Assembly (NCBI GenBank): GCA_965203535.1
Contig: OZ241897.1
Location: forward strand, 682,001-746,000
Source: JAJDTT01 sp022827025
GTDB taxonomy: Bacteria > Acidobacteriota > UBA6911 > RPQK01 > JAJDTT01
Length of the DNA stretch: 64,000 nt
Direction of reading: 5' to 3'
In this document: positions 53,792 through 63,800 of the stretch, in pieces
How the letters are laid out: the number at the start of each line of letters is the position of its first letter
How positions within the stretch are numbered: the stretch's first letter is position 1
The notes under the pieces: generated by a model
Seen by the model: only the letters and a program-made list of their open reading frames with translations
Told to the model about the DNA's origin: nothing
The model's database searches: none
Made by a program: the position numbers and the translations under genes

Positions 53792-54218
53792 CTCAATTCA
53801 CTCTCTGGGATACTCTTTGCCCCGTTAAGGTATTTTGCCCTAAAGTACCGACAATTCAGCGGTTAAGTCAAGCCGGATCCTCATCGTAGGGGCACCCCTT
53901 GTGGGGGCCCTCTTAGGTCGAAACCGACCCCGCCCCGGTCGACCGTTGGGACATGGCGTGGGAGTCACGGGGTGGTCCCCGGTCGATCTCGGTTGCCTGC
54001 AGCGGGAGGGCGACCACACAAGGGTCGCCCTACGAACGGGAAGCTGTCGCATCAGTGGACTCTTGCCCGCGGATCGTCCCCTTTGGCTCCCGTAACCCAG
54101 TCCTATGTCGTCATTCCCCATTGTGGAGGCTATAATCGACCGGAGACCCTTCATCCAGAGAACTCCAATTCGACTGGAAACAGTCGTACTGACTTTCTAT
54201 TCACGAGGAGCCAAGAGA
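53792..54218. repeat. Intergenic region with two type-A palindromes
   Basis: 427 bp between divergent genes. 53885-53912 is GGGCACCC, CTTGT, GGGGGCCC; 54006-54034 (inverted) is GGGCGACC, loop CTTGTGT, GGTCGCCC. No convincing gene; promoters for both flanking operons should be here but no clear hexamers were picked. Confidence 0.7.
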
Positions 54219-55715
54219 ATGCTGAGACGTAAATTCATCGGACTTGGGGTCGGGTCAGGACTGGCCGGCGCCTGTACAAGCGGACGGATCTCCGTGGGGA
54301 ATCCCGCAACCGCGAGCGGACGGAAGGTCGAAATTCCACCCATACTGAGTTCCTATACCTCCGAGGACCATCGGCGGCGACTGAAGAACATCGCGCGTTG
54401 CGAGGCAGCCATTCCGAAATACGCTCGAAGGCACCTGATCACCGATTACATTCCGGGTCAGGCTGTCTACAACCTGGGAGAATACCCTTGCCGAGAGCCC
54501 TGGGATCCGGACGAGTACGATGAGCGTCAGTTGGACGAGCTGTGGAACAACGGCATTCGCCTCGTCCAGGTCATGGAGGATTGGAACGATCTGCTCCGGC
54601 TCTTCGGCGGCGACAAATACACCTCCGTCAATCCGGCCGGTCTCAGGCGATTCATCGACATGGTCCACCAGAGGGGAATGAAGATCCTCCTCTACACGTC
54701 GACGGGCCACTTCCAGATCACGGACCCCGATTACCGGCCGGAATGGGCTCGCCCCGGATTCTCGACCAAGGCGGCTCATTGGCAGTTGGTGCATTGTTCC
54801 GCGGCCAGCGTCGGCTGGCGGGCATACGTTCTCCCGCGGACCCTGGGGCTGATGGACGAGTATGAGATCGATGGCCTTTACAACGACGCCGGCTCCAGGC
54901 GCTTGCACCGCGACCCGGAACTCGCCACCAGCGATGAGGTGCTGGCTTTCGAGGAAAGCCCCGAAAATGACGGCGCCCTGGGCGACATGCTCTCCCTGAT
55001 CTACTACGAGGTCAAACGGCGAGGCGGCATCTACAAGATTCATCTGCACGATTCTCAGCACCCGAGCACAGACGAACAGCTCTGGGACTATCTGTGGGTG
55101 GGAGAGGGTTTGTCGAACGCGGAGCGGCTGCGGGAGGAGACCAAGAGGCAGGATCCTTACCTGGTCCCCATATTCGACTGGCGCGACGGAGAGCTCGAAA
55201 GTGACGACGAGATGTTCCTGCACACCATTCCCTTCATGCAGTTTCCCGGACTGCTGGCGGGCCGGCCTTTCACGGGCGAGAGGTCTGTCATTCCGGGCGT
55301 CGACTACCAGCCGCACCGACTGCTTGACAATTGGCGGGAGAGATGGCGCTTCCACCAGGCCAACCCCGACGGGCCCTACAGCTACGGTCCCTGGGATGCC
55401 TTTCCCGGCAGACCCAGCATCCGAGCTGCCCACGCCCGGTGGTTGAAGCGGTATTACCCTCTGGTCGAACCGGGGACTTACGCCTACCTGGAGATCGAGA
55501 ACAGCCGATTGCTGGCCAATCGGCCGCCCAGTGACGTCGTGGCGTCCGTGTTCGTGAATCTCGAGACCCACCTGGTGCTGGCGAACTACGCGAAGACATC
55601 GGCACAGATTGAAACGACCGATCCCTATATTTTCGATTCCGGCGATTCGGCGGCGCCTGCGAAGACGTTCGTCCTGCCGCCGCGCTCCCTGCTCATACTT
55701 CGACAATCGGCGTGA
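54219..55715 (+). CDS. Exported TIM-barrel glycoside-hydrolase-like protein
   Basis: 498 residues from MLRRKFIGLGVGSGLAGACTS with GGAG upstream; a longer upstream frame lacks a signal. The N-terminus combines a twin-arginine pattern (LRRKFIG) with a lipobox (LAGAC), so a Tat lipoprotein. Barrel features: DELWNNGIRLVQVMEDWND, MKILLYTSTGHFQITDP, EYEIDGLYNDAGSRRLHRD (acidic loop after a strand), IYKIHLHDSQHPSTDEQLWD, VPIFDWRDGELESDDE, then a beta-rich C-terminal domain. Resembles alpha-galactosidase/GH-type barrels; substrate unknown. Converges with the epimerase-mutarotase locus, suggesting co-function on a sugar. Confidence 0.75.
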   Translation: MLRRKFIGLGVGSGLAGACTSGRISVGNPATASGRKVEIPPILSSYTSEDHRRRLKNIARCEAAIPKYARRHLITDYIPGQAVYNLGEYPCREPWDPDEYDERQLDELWNNGIRLVQVMEDWNDLLRLFGGDKYTSVNPAGLRRFIDMVHQRGMKILLYTSTGHFQITDPDYRPEWARPGFSTKAAHWQLVHCSAASVGWRAYVLPRTLGLMDEYEIDGLYNDAGSRRLHRDPELATSDEVLAFEESPENDGALGDMLSLIYYEVKRRGGIYKIHLHDSQHPSTDEQLWDYLWVGEGLSNAERLREETKRQDPYLVPIFDWRDGELESDDEMFLHTIPFMQFPGLLAGRPFTGERSVIPGVDYQPHRLLDNWRERWRFHQANPDGPYSYGPWDAFPGRPSIRAAHARWLKRYYPLVEPGTYAYLEIENSRLLANRPPSDVVASVFVNLETHLVLANYAKTSAQIETTDPYIFDSGDSAAPAKTFVLPPRSLLILRQSA

Positions 55716-55767
55716 CAGATTCCGCTTTGGTGGGGGAGTGTCGTCACTCGGGAGTGCAGGGATGGGG

Positions 55768-56604
55768 TCAGATGCCGTGACTTCGAAGGATTCTCTCGAT
55801 CTCCCGTTTCATCTTGGGGGTCTCGACCATGACGTCTACGCCGCACGCCGTCGTTTCATCGCAATCGACGTATTCGACGGCTACGACTCCGTTGTAGGAG
55901 AAAGACTTCAGCAACTCGAAGACCCTACCGAAGTCGATCGTACCCTCTTCGACCGTCTCGACCCGTTTGCCCGGAGCTGCCTGACGAATGTGAACGTGTC
56001 GGGCGTAGGCGTGCAACGGTTCGACTTCGGCTTGAGTATACCCCGGATCGACAAAGTGTGAATAGTCCAACGTCAGCCCGAGTCCAGGCACTTCTTGGCA
56101 GATCCGGAGAGCGTCTCGAGGATGTTCGGCCACCGACGGCTCGCAGGCTTCGATATTGAGATCCAGCCCGGCGTCGTTGGCGATTCCCACCAAACCCCTC
56201 AACTCCTTCGCGGACAACTGAAAAGACTCGCGTGGACCCAGCTCGGCGTGGACCACGCCCGGAATCAACATGATGCTGGAACACCCGACTCTGCTGGCAA
56301 ACCGGGCCAGACCCGGGAAAAGTCGCCGCGTCCTGGCACGGACCTCGGGGTCGGGATGGTTGACCGGATCTCCAAAGTCCAGGAAGAAGCATTCGTTCAA
56401 CTCAAATCCCCATGGCTCCAACGTTCTCAGGACCTGATCGGCCCAGCCGTCCGGATCGCCGGCAGCCATGAGTGGATCAATTTGGGCGTTTTCGTTGCTG
56501 CAGACTCCCAAGTCGACGGTTTGGAATCCGAAGGCCGCAAGAATGGACGCGGCCTCGTCCAGACTACGGGGACCAAAGGCAAACGTGCAGCCGCCAATCT
56601 TCAT
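55768..56604 (-). CDS. Sugar phosphate isomerase/epimerase (xylose-isomerase-like TIM barrel)
   Basis: 278 residues. Barrel with metal ligands typical of the family: LNIEACEPSVAEH (E), LGLTLDYSHFVDPG (D, H), YARHVHIRQAAPGK (H), VVAVEYVDCDE (E). Isomerises or epimerises keto-sugars in the cytoplasm. Lies 71 bp downstream of the rhamnose mutarotase gene. Confidence 0.88.
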   Translation of the reverse strand: MKIGGCTFAFGPRSLDEAASILAAFGFQTVDLGVCSNENAQIDPLMAAGDPDGWADQVLRTLEPWGFELNECFFLDFGDPVNHPDPEVRARTRRLFPGLARFASRVGCSSIMLIPGVVHAELGPRESFQLSAKELRGLVGIANDAGLDLNIEACEPSVAEHPRDALRICQEVPGLGLTLDYSHFVDPGYTQAEVEPLHAYARHVHIRQAAPGKRVETVEEGTIDFGRVFELLKSFSYNGVVAVEYVDCDETTACGVDVMVETPKMKREIERILRSHGI

Positions 56605-56675
56605 CCCGGTTCATTCACCTTGAAACACCGCAACGTTTCGTTGTGTACAACTCAATCCACCGGCAGTAGACCCGG

Positions 56676-56993
56676 TCACTCGACGTGAAACACTTCGGTC
56701 AAAATGGGAAACATCTCGCCCTCCCGGCAGTCCGGATGCCTCTCCATGATGGGCTCCATCTTCTCGGCCCATTTTTCGTAGAGCGGGTGGTCGATCAGAC
56801 CCTTCAGCGAGCTCTCGAAATCCTCGACTTCCACGTAGACAAAGAGGTTGAGTCCTCTCTTGAAAATCGAGTAGTTGTGAAAACCCACCTCCTGAAGGTG
56901 TCGGATCAACTCCGGCCAGACATTTCGGTGGGCCTCTACGTACTCTTCCTCCATCCCCTTGCGGATCTTCAACATGTAGGCGACTCTCGTCAT
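56676..56993 (-). CDS. rhaM: L-rhamnose mutarotase
   Basis: 105 residues, exactly family size. RKGMEEEYVEAHRNVWPELI contains H22, the proposed catalytic residue, and the conserved VWPEL; also YSIFKRGLNLFVYVEVEDF and WAEKMEPIM. Interconverts alpha and beta L-rhamnose (or fucose) anomers. Indicates deoxy-hexose use by this locus. Confidence 0.92.
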   Translation of the reverse strand: MTRVAYMLKIRKGMEEEYVEAHRNVWPELIRHLQEVGFHNYSIFKRGLNLFVYVEVEDFESSLKGLIDHPLYEKWAEKMEPIMERHPDCREGEMFPILTEVFHVE

Positions 56994-57021
56994 CCCTTAG
57001 ACTCGCATCCTGCGCCGCCCG

Positions 57022-58872
57022 TCACTGGGCGCCGATTCGAACAAGATTCGTTCCCGCGAAGTCTTCGGTGATGAACAAGTAATCTCTCTCCCGCACCCTC
57101 TTGGGGTTCGCGGTGACCGTCCGGCCGTCGATCTGCACGGTCTGCCCGCTCTTTGTCGAAGGGATCATCAGACTCATTCCGTGGACCGGCTGGGGAGTCT
57201 CAAGGATGAATTCATATCCGCTGGAATTCTCGCGGAACCCGTGGATTCTGACTTGACTGCGGGCCCGCACGAAGTCGTGCCACTGGTCTCCACCCACGAT
57301 GGGGACTCCCAATTCTTTGGCGATCTTTATGCAGCCATGCGTCCAGGCCTTGTTGGAGTTGACGGAATCGGGAATCGGGGCCAGATAAAACGGAGGATGA
57401 AAGTTGATGGCAACGGCGGTATGAAAGCGAGCGATGCTGTTGTTGAGCAGCTCGCGGAATCTGGTCAGGGCTTCCTCGGTGCTCCAGTTGGAGGAATAGA
57501 ACATTTGAGAAATAATGACATCGTCCTCGTACTGCGTAAGCTGTTGGTATATATCGGCAATCTTGCCGAACCGGTTCACAAAACGCATCGGCAGGCCACT
57601 TCCGGTCATGTACCCGTCGTAAACGGGAATGAAATTGACGTAGGTGAAATCCATTCCAACACCGACCCCGGCCAGAAGACGGGCCTGGGTGACCCAGCCC
57701 ATCCAGCGCAAGTTGTGCATGCGGGTCGTTTTAACGGGAAGTCCGTAGGTAGCTCGGAACTCCCGCACGTCCCTCTCCAACACCGACTTCATCTGCGCCT
57801 GATTCGGGAACAGAACGTCGGAGCCTCCCTCGAAATGGACGCCGAACGAGATCTGATTCGGTTCCCAGGATTGGACAAAGACGTGTGCGGACGGGGCTCC
57901 GCCTTCACCGAAGGGGCGGGTCAAGTAGATGGTCAACGGGACACCGAGTGCCACCATGTCCTTTCGAACTGCTTCCATGTCGCTTGCAGTTCCAAATTCG
58001 TGGTCACTGGTCATTATGAAGACAGCATTGGCGTCACCAGGAAAATACCAGACCCTCGGCAGCATCAGCGGGTCCGTCAAGCTGGCGAGAATGCCGGTCA
58101 AGAAGTGCATCTGCTGGTCCGCCTGGGGGATCATCACCTTGGCCGAATCGATCCAATGGTCTTCGCCTCTCAGAAACATGTCATTGGGCCGGAGACCTCC
58201 TACGGCGTCATTTTCCTGGTCGGCCCAGGCCGGATTGCCTTGGCGTGTCAGGGCGATGCTCCACGGAAGATCGTAAGCGAAGACGACGAACCGTCCTTGA
58301 CCGAGATCACCTTCCAGGATCGCAACCTCCTTGGACGGCTGTTCTCGCCCGAACCAAGCCAGGGGGCGGATCCCGGGGGCAGTGTAGCTGCGGCTTGCAC
58401 CGTGGATCTGGAGGCTCTCGGAAACCAATCCAATTGACTCGGACCGGGCCGTTTCAAATTGGACATATTTGCCTTCGGCAGTCGAAACCGGTCCGGCTTC
58501 GAGACCCAGCCTCTTGCTGAGACTCGGCTCCGGTAGAAACGAAACGAGGTTTCCCCCGGACTTCACGTAGGATTCGATCTGATCCAGTTGGTCATTCGCA
58601 TAGGATCCCGCAGGGAGGATCGCGACACGATATTCCCCAAGATCGCCGGGCGACAATTCAGCCAGATGCTTGAGTTCATGCTCGACGAGGCCTTCGGCAA
58701 GCAGTATTTCAGCAATATAGGCGCTGAAGTCCCGTATTCCTTTGTCTTGTTGAATGATCAGAATTCGCGGCGACTGACCGTGGACGTGGTGAAAAAACAC
58801 CAGAAACAATCCCGAAATCAGCAATGTCTTGAGTGGGTTGCAAGCGATTAACAGTCTTTTCCAGAGATGCAT
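57022..58872 (-). CDS. Secreted protein: GATase-like N-domain and polysaccharide-deacetylase-like C-domain
   Basis: 616 residues. Signal region MHLWKRLLIACNP...FHHVHGQ. Residues ~35-240 look like a DUF4350/GATase1-type fold (ILIIQQDKGIRDFSAYIAEI, VAILPAGSYANDQLDQIESY). From ~280, NAVFIMTSDHEFGTASD aligns with the motif-1 position of NodB-type deacetylases (TFDDG-like acid plus H), RMHNLRWMGW with motif 2 and AVAINFHPPFYLAP with the late histidine motif. The end is a small beta domain. The combination is not one I can name; deacetylation of a cell-wall or dietary glycan is plausible but unproven. Confidence 0.7.
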   Translation of the reverse strand: MHLWKRLLIACNPLKTLLISGLFLVFFHHVHGQSPRILIIQQDKGIRDFSAYIAEILLAEGLVEHELKHLAELSPGDLGEYRVAILPAGSYANDQLDQIESYVKSGGNLVSFLPEPSLSKRLGLEAGPVSTAEGKYVQFETARSESIGLVSESLQIHGASRSYTAPGIRPLAWFGREQPSKEVAILEGDLGQGRFVVFAYDLPWSIALTRQGNPAWADQENDAVGGLRPNDMFLRGEDHWIDSAKVMIPQADQQMHFLTGILASLTDPLMLPRVWYFPGDANAVFIMTSDHEFGTASDMEAVRKDMVALGVPLTIYLTRPFGEGGAPSAHVFVQSWEPNQISFGVHFEGGSDVLFPNQAQMKSVLERDVREFRATYGLPVKTTRMHNLRWMGWVTQARLLAGVGVGMDFTYVNFIPVYDGYMTGSGLPMRFVNRFGKIADIYQQLTQYEDDVIISQMFYSSNWSTEEALTRFRELLNNSIARFHTAVAINFHPPFYLAPIPDSVNSNKAWTHGCIKIAKELGVPIVGGDQWHDFVRARSQVRIHGFRENSSGYEFILETPQPVHGMSLMIPSTKSGQTVQIDGRTVTANPKRVRERDYLFITEDFAGTNLVRIGAQ

Positions 58873-58923
58873 AGTGGACCTGCCTTTGTCACTTAAAAGT
58901 CAATGGGTCATCTGTTGCCGGGA

Positions 58924-60693
58924 TTAGTCCGGTTCCTCGATCGTCAATACTTGATCCGCTTCCAGATTCCGCAGTGTTTGGACAACCCCGGTCGGCCACC
59001 GGATGAAGAGTGTATCTATTCTTTTCTTTTGCCCCAGACCGAAATATAAGCGACGATCGCTGCCGGAGAGATAACTGTCTCCACTGGCGACCTCTTGAAC
59101 TTGGTTCCGGTGGCCGGCCGACTTCAGCCAGGCCCGGGCACCGATGGCGTCACGATTGCTCCGGGTGCCGACCAGCTTCAAAAGGAGCCAGTGTCGATCG
59201 CCGGCCCCCTGATTGTAGAGCAGACTGGGACGTCCATCCAGATTCGAGACGACGATGTCGAGAGCACCATCGTTGTTCAGGTCCCCGACTGCCGTCCCAC
59301 GGCCGACGCTTTTTGGTTGAGCCAGCCTTTGGGACACGTTGGAGAAAGTGCCCCTTCCGAGGTTTCGATAGAGAAGATCGTCCTGGGGATAGGTCAGATC
59401 GGTCTCTCGCTCGACTTCCGGATAGAGGTGACCGTTGACGACGAAAAGGTCTCTCAACCCGTCACCATCGTAATCCAGAAAGGCGCTGCCCCATCCCATG
59501 TAGGGAAAACTGTCGGTGAGTTTGGCGCGGGCAGTGACGTCGATGAAGAACCCGTTGCCCAGATTCTTGTAGAGCGTGTTGGTATCTTGCGCGAAGTTGG
59601 TCACGAACAGGTCGAGGTGGTCATCGCCGTCGTAATCGCCAAAGGCCACGCCCATGCCGGCTTGCTCCAACCCGTCTCCGCTCAGAGCCACGCCGGATAG
59701 CAACCCGACTTCCGAGAAGGTCCCATCGCCCTGATTCTGAAAGAGGAAATTCGGGTTCGAATCATTGGCAACGTAAATGTCCAAGTCCCCATCGTCGTCG
59801 TAGTCGAGAGAGACGACGCCCAGACCATAGTAGCCTGGATCCTCGATCCGGCTGGCCCGTGTGACCTCGGCGAACGTGCCGTCGCCTCGATTCCGGAATA
59901 GAACGTCGCCGTCTCCCGGCAGTCCCTGTGGCCCGCACATGACCTTCAGCCCCATGTATGAGCAGAAACGATTCTCGTCCGGGTTCGGGGGCGGCAGGCT
60001 CAGGTCAAGCTTCACGTAGGCCGCGACGTAAAGATCCAGCAGGCCATCGCGATCGTAGTCCCCCCAGGAACAACCCGTGCTCCAGCCACCATGGGCCGTT
60101 CCGGATTTTTCGCCGATTTCCGCAAATGTCCCGTCGCCGAGGTTTTCGAAGAAGACATTGGGACCCAGATTGGTCACGTAGAGGTCCTGATCTCCGTCGT
60201 TGTCGAAGTCGGCAGCCGCACACCCCATGCCCCAACCCGGATCACCGGCTCCGGACTCTGCCGTCACATTCTTGAAATGGCCATTTTGCAGATTCTTGAA
60301 GAGATAATTTTGGAGAAGTGCCGGCCCTGATTCTCGAGAGTGATCGCGAACGGTGGAACCATTGACAACATAGACATCGAGCCAGCCATCGTTGTTGTAG
60401 TCGAAAAGGCACACTCCGCCGGTCATCCCTTCTACCAGGTATTGCTTGTTATCGGGATCGCCGGCGCGAATCCGGGCATGAAGACCATGGCGGGCGGCCG
60501 TGTCCCGGAAGACCGCCGTCTGGGCGTTACCGGTGGCTTGGGCACGGCCATGGATGGAAGCGAGCAGAATCAACAAGAGGTTCCATGACAGCCGGCAGAC
60601 GGCTTGAGACCGCCGCCGCGTCAGAGCATCGGGGCGGCTACGAGTTGCCGACAAGGACCTTCCGGACCGGAGAGCTTCTCTCGGAAAAAACAA
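58924..60693 (-). CDS. CRTAC1-type FG-GAP/VCBS propeller with ASPIC/UnbV domain, exported
   Basis: 589 residues. An unusually long basic N-terminus (~35 aa) precedes a signal segment LSWNLLLILLASIHG, so the true start may be internal. Calcium-type repeats DYNNDGWLDVYVVNG, DFDNDGDQDLYVTN, DYDRDGLLDLYVAA, DYDDDGDLDIYVAND, DYDGDDHLDLFVTN, DYDGDGLRDLFVVNG and DLNNDGALDIVVSN make a seven-bladed propeller; GARAWLKSAGHRNQVQEV...RRLYFGLGQ is the ASPIC/UnbV domain. Such proteins often accompany Oar-type TonB receptors and may be surface ligand binders. 160 bp downstream of the receptor gene. Confidence 0.9.
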   Translation of the reverse strand: MFFPREALRSGRSLSATRSRPDALTRRRSQAVCRLSWNLLLILLASIHGRAQATGNAQTAVFRDTAARHGLHARIRAGDPDNKQYLVEGMTGGVCLFDYNNDGWLDVYVVNGSTVRDHSRESGPALLQNYLFKNLQNGHFKNVTAESGAGDPGWGMGCAAADFDNDGDQDLYVTNLGPNVFFENLGDGTFAEIGEKSGTAHGGWSTGCSWGDYDRDGLLDLYVAAYVKLDLSLPPPNPDENRFCSYMGLKVMCGPQGLPGDGDVLFRNRGDGTFAEVTRASRIEDPGYYGLGVVSLDYDDDGDLDIYVANDSNPNFLFQNQGDGTFSEVGLLSGVALSGDGLEQAGMGVAFGDYDGDDHLDLFVTNFAQDTNTLYKNLGNGFFIDVTARAKLTDSFPYMGWGSAFLDYDGDGLRDLFVVNGHLYPEVERETDLTYPQDDLLYRNLGRGTFSNVSQRLAQPKSVGRGTAVGDLNNDGALDIVVSNLDGRPSLLYNQGAGDRHWLLLKLVGTRSNRDAIGARAWLKSAGHRNQVQEVASGDSYLSGSDRRLYFGLGQKKRIDTLFIRWPTGVVQTLRNLEADQVLTIEEPD

Positions 60694-60853
60694 GAGTCGA
60701 ATCGATCACAATTGACTGCCGAAGGTGGGACTTCACACTAATACCGGTGTCGCATTGGCAGACGGGTCCGACTACCGGCGGCCAGCGCTCCAGCCCGGAG
60801 GCGCAACCACATCCCAGCTTCGTCCTAAAATGTAAATCCGGTGGCGGCCTTGG

Positions 60854-63800
60854 TCAGAACCTGAACTTCAGAGCAAACTGAATCTGTCGTCCTCGTCCGG
60901 CGCTTTGGATTCTTCCCACGGTGCCCGACGCCAGATTGCTGACTGGATTGGCAAAATTCGGACGATTCAACAAGTTAAAGAACTCTCCCCGCAACTGCAG
61001 GCTGCTGGTTTCGGTTACGGCAAAGTTCTTCATCAATCCGAAATCAACATTGGCAAATCCGGGACCCACGAGAGTGTTTCGCCCCAAGGTTCCAAACGTC
61101 AATACGGGATTGGGTTCGAACGCGTCGGGGTTGAAATACCTCTGTATGAGCTGACCCCGGTTGCGCCCGGTATCCAGTTTCGCATTTCCAAACTGATTGG
61201 GCCGGTCCTGGTTGAGCGCCGTCCTGGAGTTGTCCAAGCCGGTCATCACCGTGAAAGGACTTCCGCTCTGCATACTGACCAAGCCTGTAAACTGCCAGCC
61301 GCCCAACAAGTTCCTGATGACGACCGAATCATGCTGGGTGAGCCAGCCTGGACTCCAAACCCACGAAGCGGAGAAGATCTGGCGCCGGTCAAACGCCGCC
61401 GGTCCCCGGTCCAGACCGGGGTTGTCCGAATCTTGATGGACGCCACGATTCTGGTAACCCGTACGGGTTGTATCGATCCATTTGCTCCAGGTGTAGTTCA
61501 CATTGAGCAGGTAGTTAGCGGTAAACCGTTTGCTCAACACCATCTGCAGCGCGTTGTAATTGGAAGACGCACCATCTTCGAAGCGCCGAATGGTGCTTAT
61601 GCCGGCCGGGTTGTAACGGCGGCGCTGCTGGCGATTCCCCAACGTGCAGGCGTCCGGGTTGCGAGATGGACAATCTGCGGGATTCCGTTCGACTGTGTCG
61701 GCCAGTTTACGCACCGTATTCCCTACAAACGCGACCTCAAGCAGATAATCCTGAGGCAACTGCTGCTGCACGGCGAAACTGTAATGCTGAATGTAAGGGT
61801 TTCGGATTTCCGGTTCAATCGCCCAAGCTGAGATCGGTTTCGAAAAGATCACGACCCCGGTCTCCGGACAAAATGTCGATATTGTTCCTGGGCACGCACT
61901 GGGCAAGGGACTCTCTCGGAACGGATTGGAAAACTCGCTCAGGAGATCCGATCCCAGCGAGAAGATGGGAAGAAACGGCTGGTTCAGCGCCGAAAACTGG
62001 GAGTAGCCATTGGTGCTGAACTGGTAAAAAACACCCCAGCCGGCACGGACACTGGTCTTTCCGGTTCCGAACACGTCCCAAGCCAAGCCCAGGCGGGGGG
62101 CGAAGTTGTTCTTGTCGGGCATATAGGTCGATCCCGAAATCCCCGGGTCATTTCCATAGGCCATCCCCTCGGGAGCTGTCGGGAAGAGCGTGGACTGGTA
62201 TCCCGGTATCCAGGTCGCAATCCTGTCGTCCTGTTCCCGAACGGGATCGTCGTACTGATACCTCAATCCCAGATTGAGAGTAACGTTGTTTGAGACCTGA
62301 TAGTCGTCCTGAACGAAGAAGTTCAGGAACCAGGAACGATGATCTTCCCGCTCCAGGAGCAGGAGGAGGTTGCTGACGTGGCCGACCATGAAGTCGCCCA
62401 ACGTATTGCCAGTGAGCTCCCCGTTAAAGGTAAACAGTCCCTGGTCGAAATTGGGACGACCCACCATGTGAAGCTTCTCAAAGGAGAACCCGAACCGAAC
62501 AGTGTGGTCTCCCTCAGTGACATGGACCGTATCCTGCGCCTGCCACGTGTTGTCGAGTCTCACGTGGTTCCCGAGAAAACTCGAGGAGAGACTGAAACGA
62601 CCCACGACATTAATGTTGGGAGGGAACGGAATTTCAGTGTTGACGCCCTGGATTCCGTAGTCAGCCGGTCCCCGCTGATTCGAGTGAAGTTGGGACTCGT
62701 CTCGGCGCCCGTATGAAATCTGAGCCTCATTGATCACCCGGGGACTGAATGTGTGCGTGTTTTGCAACGTGGCGTTGTGCACGGAATAGGGCGTCGTCTT
62801 GGTGGTCCAGGGAATATTCCCGTCATTTCGGAAGAAGTCCGATTTGTCTCTCCAGAACCGTCCCGTCAGTCGATTGTTCTCGGTGAACTGATGATCCACC
62901 CGAATCAGATACTGATCGCCGTTTGATCCCGCGCTCGTATTCAAAGCGAACCCGCCACCCGGAGCATTGGCATTCGGAAGCTCCGAAATCACGTTCAGTG
63001 CGGCCGGGTCCAGCCTGTTGGATGGAATGATGTCCCCCGGGAAACGTTCTCCCGTCACTGGATCGATGGGAGGATTGGAGGAAGCGGAGAAATTTCCCTG
63101 CCGCTCGAGAGCGGAGGGAGGAATGGCGCCTGACATGACTCTTGACTGCCGGATACGGGTTCCCTGGTAGCCAAAGAAGAAGTGGGTCTTGTCCTTGATC
63201 ACAGGTCCGCCCACGGTTCCGCCGAACTGGTTGTACACCAGAAAGGGAGACTCAGGCGCAAAGAAGGAACGGGCGTTCAAGGCGCCGTTGCGGTGGAACT
63301 CGAAAGCACTCCCGTGAAAGCGGTTGGTACCTGACTTGGTAACAACGCTGAAACTGGCCACCGAACCACGGCCTTTCGAGGCATCGTAACTGTTGGTCTC
63401 AGCTCGAAACTCCTTGACCATGTCCGGCGGTGGCATGGGAAGGCCACGAGCTCGTTGGACATTGTTGAACTGGGCTCCGTCCAACTGGAAAGAATTCATC
63501 TGACCGTTTCCACCGCTGATGTTCACGATGATGTCCCGGGTGCCCTGCTCGGGAATCGAAATACGTGCCGCACCCGGAATCAGGGTGATCAGGGCCAAGG
63601 GGTCGCGGCCGGCAAGCGGCAGTTCGTCGACCCTCTTCTCGTCCATGAGGCGACTGATGGACGCGCTTCTCGTCTCCACCTGTATGGCCGTTGAGGCAAC
63701 GGTGACCTCCTCGGCCACCTCGCCGACCCTCAAAACCAGATCGACCCGGGAGTTCTCCTCTACCGTGAGATGAATTCCTCCCATCACCAGTTTCTTGAAC

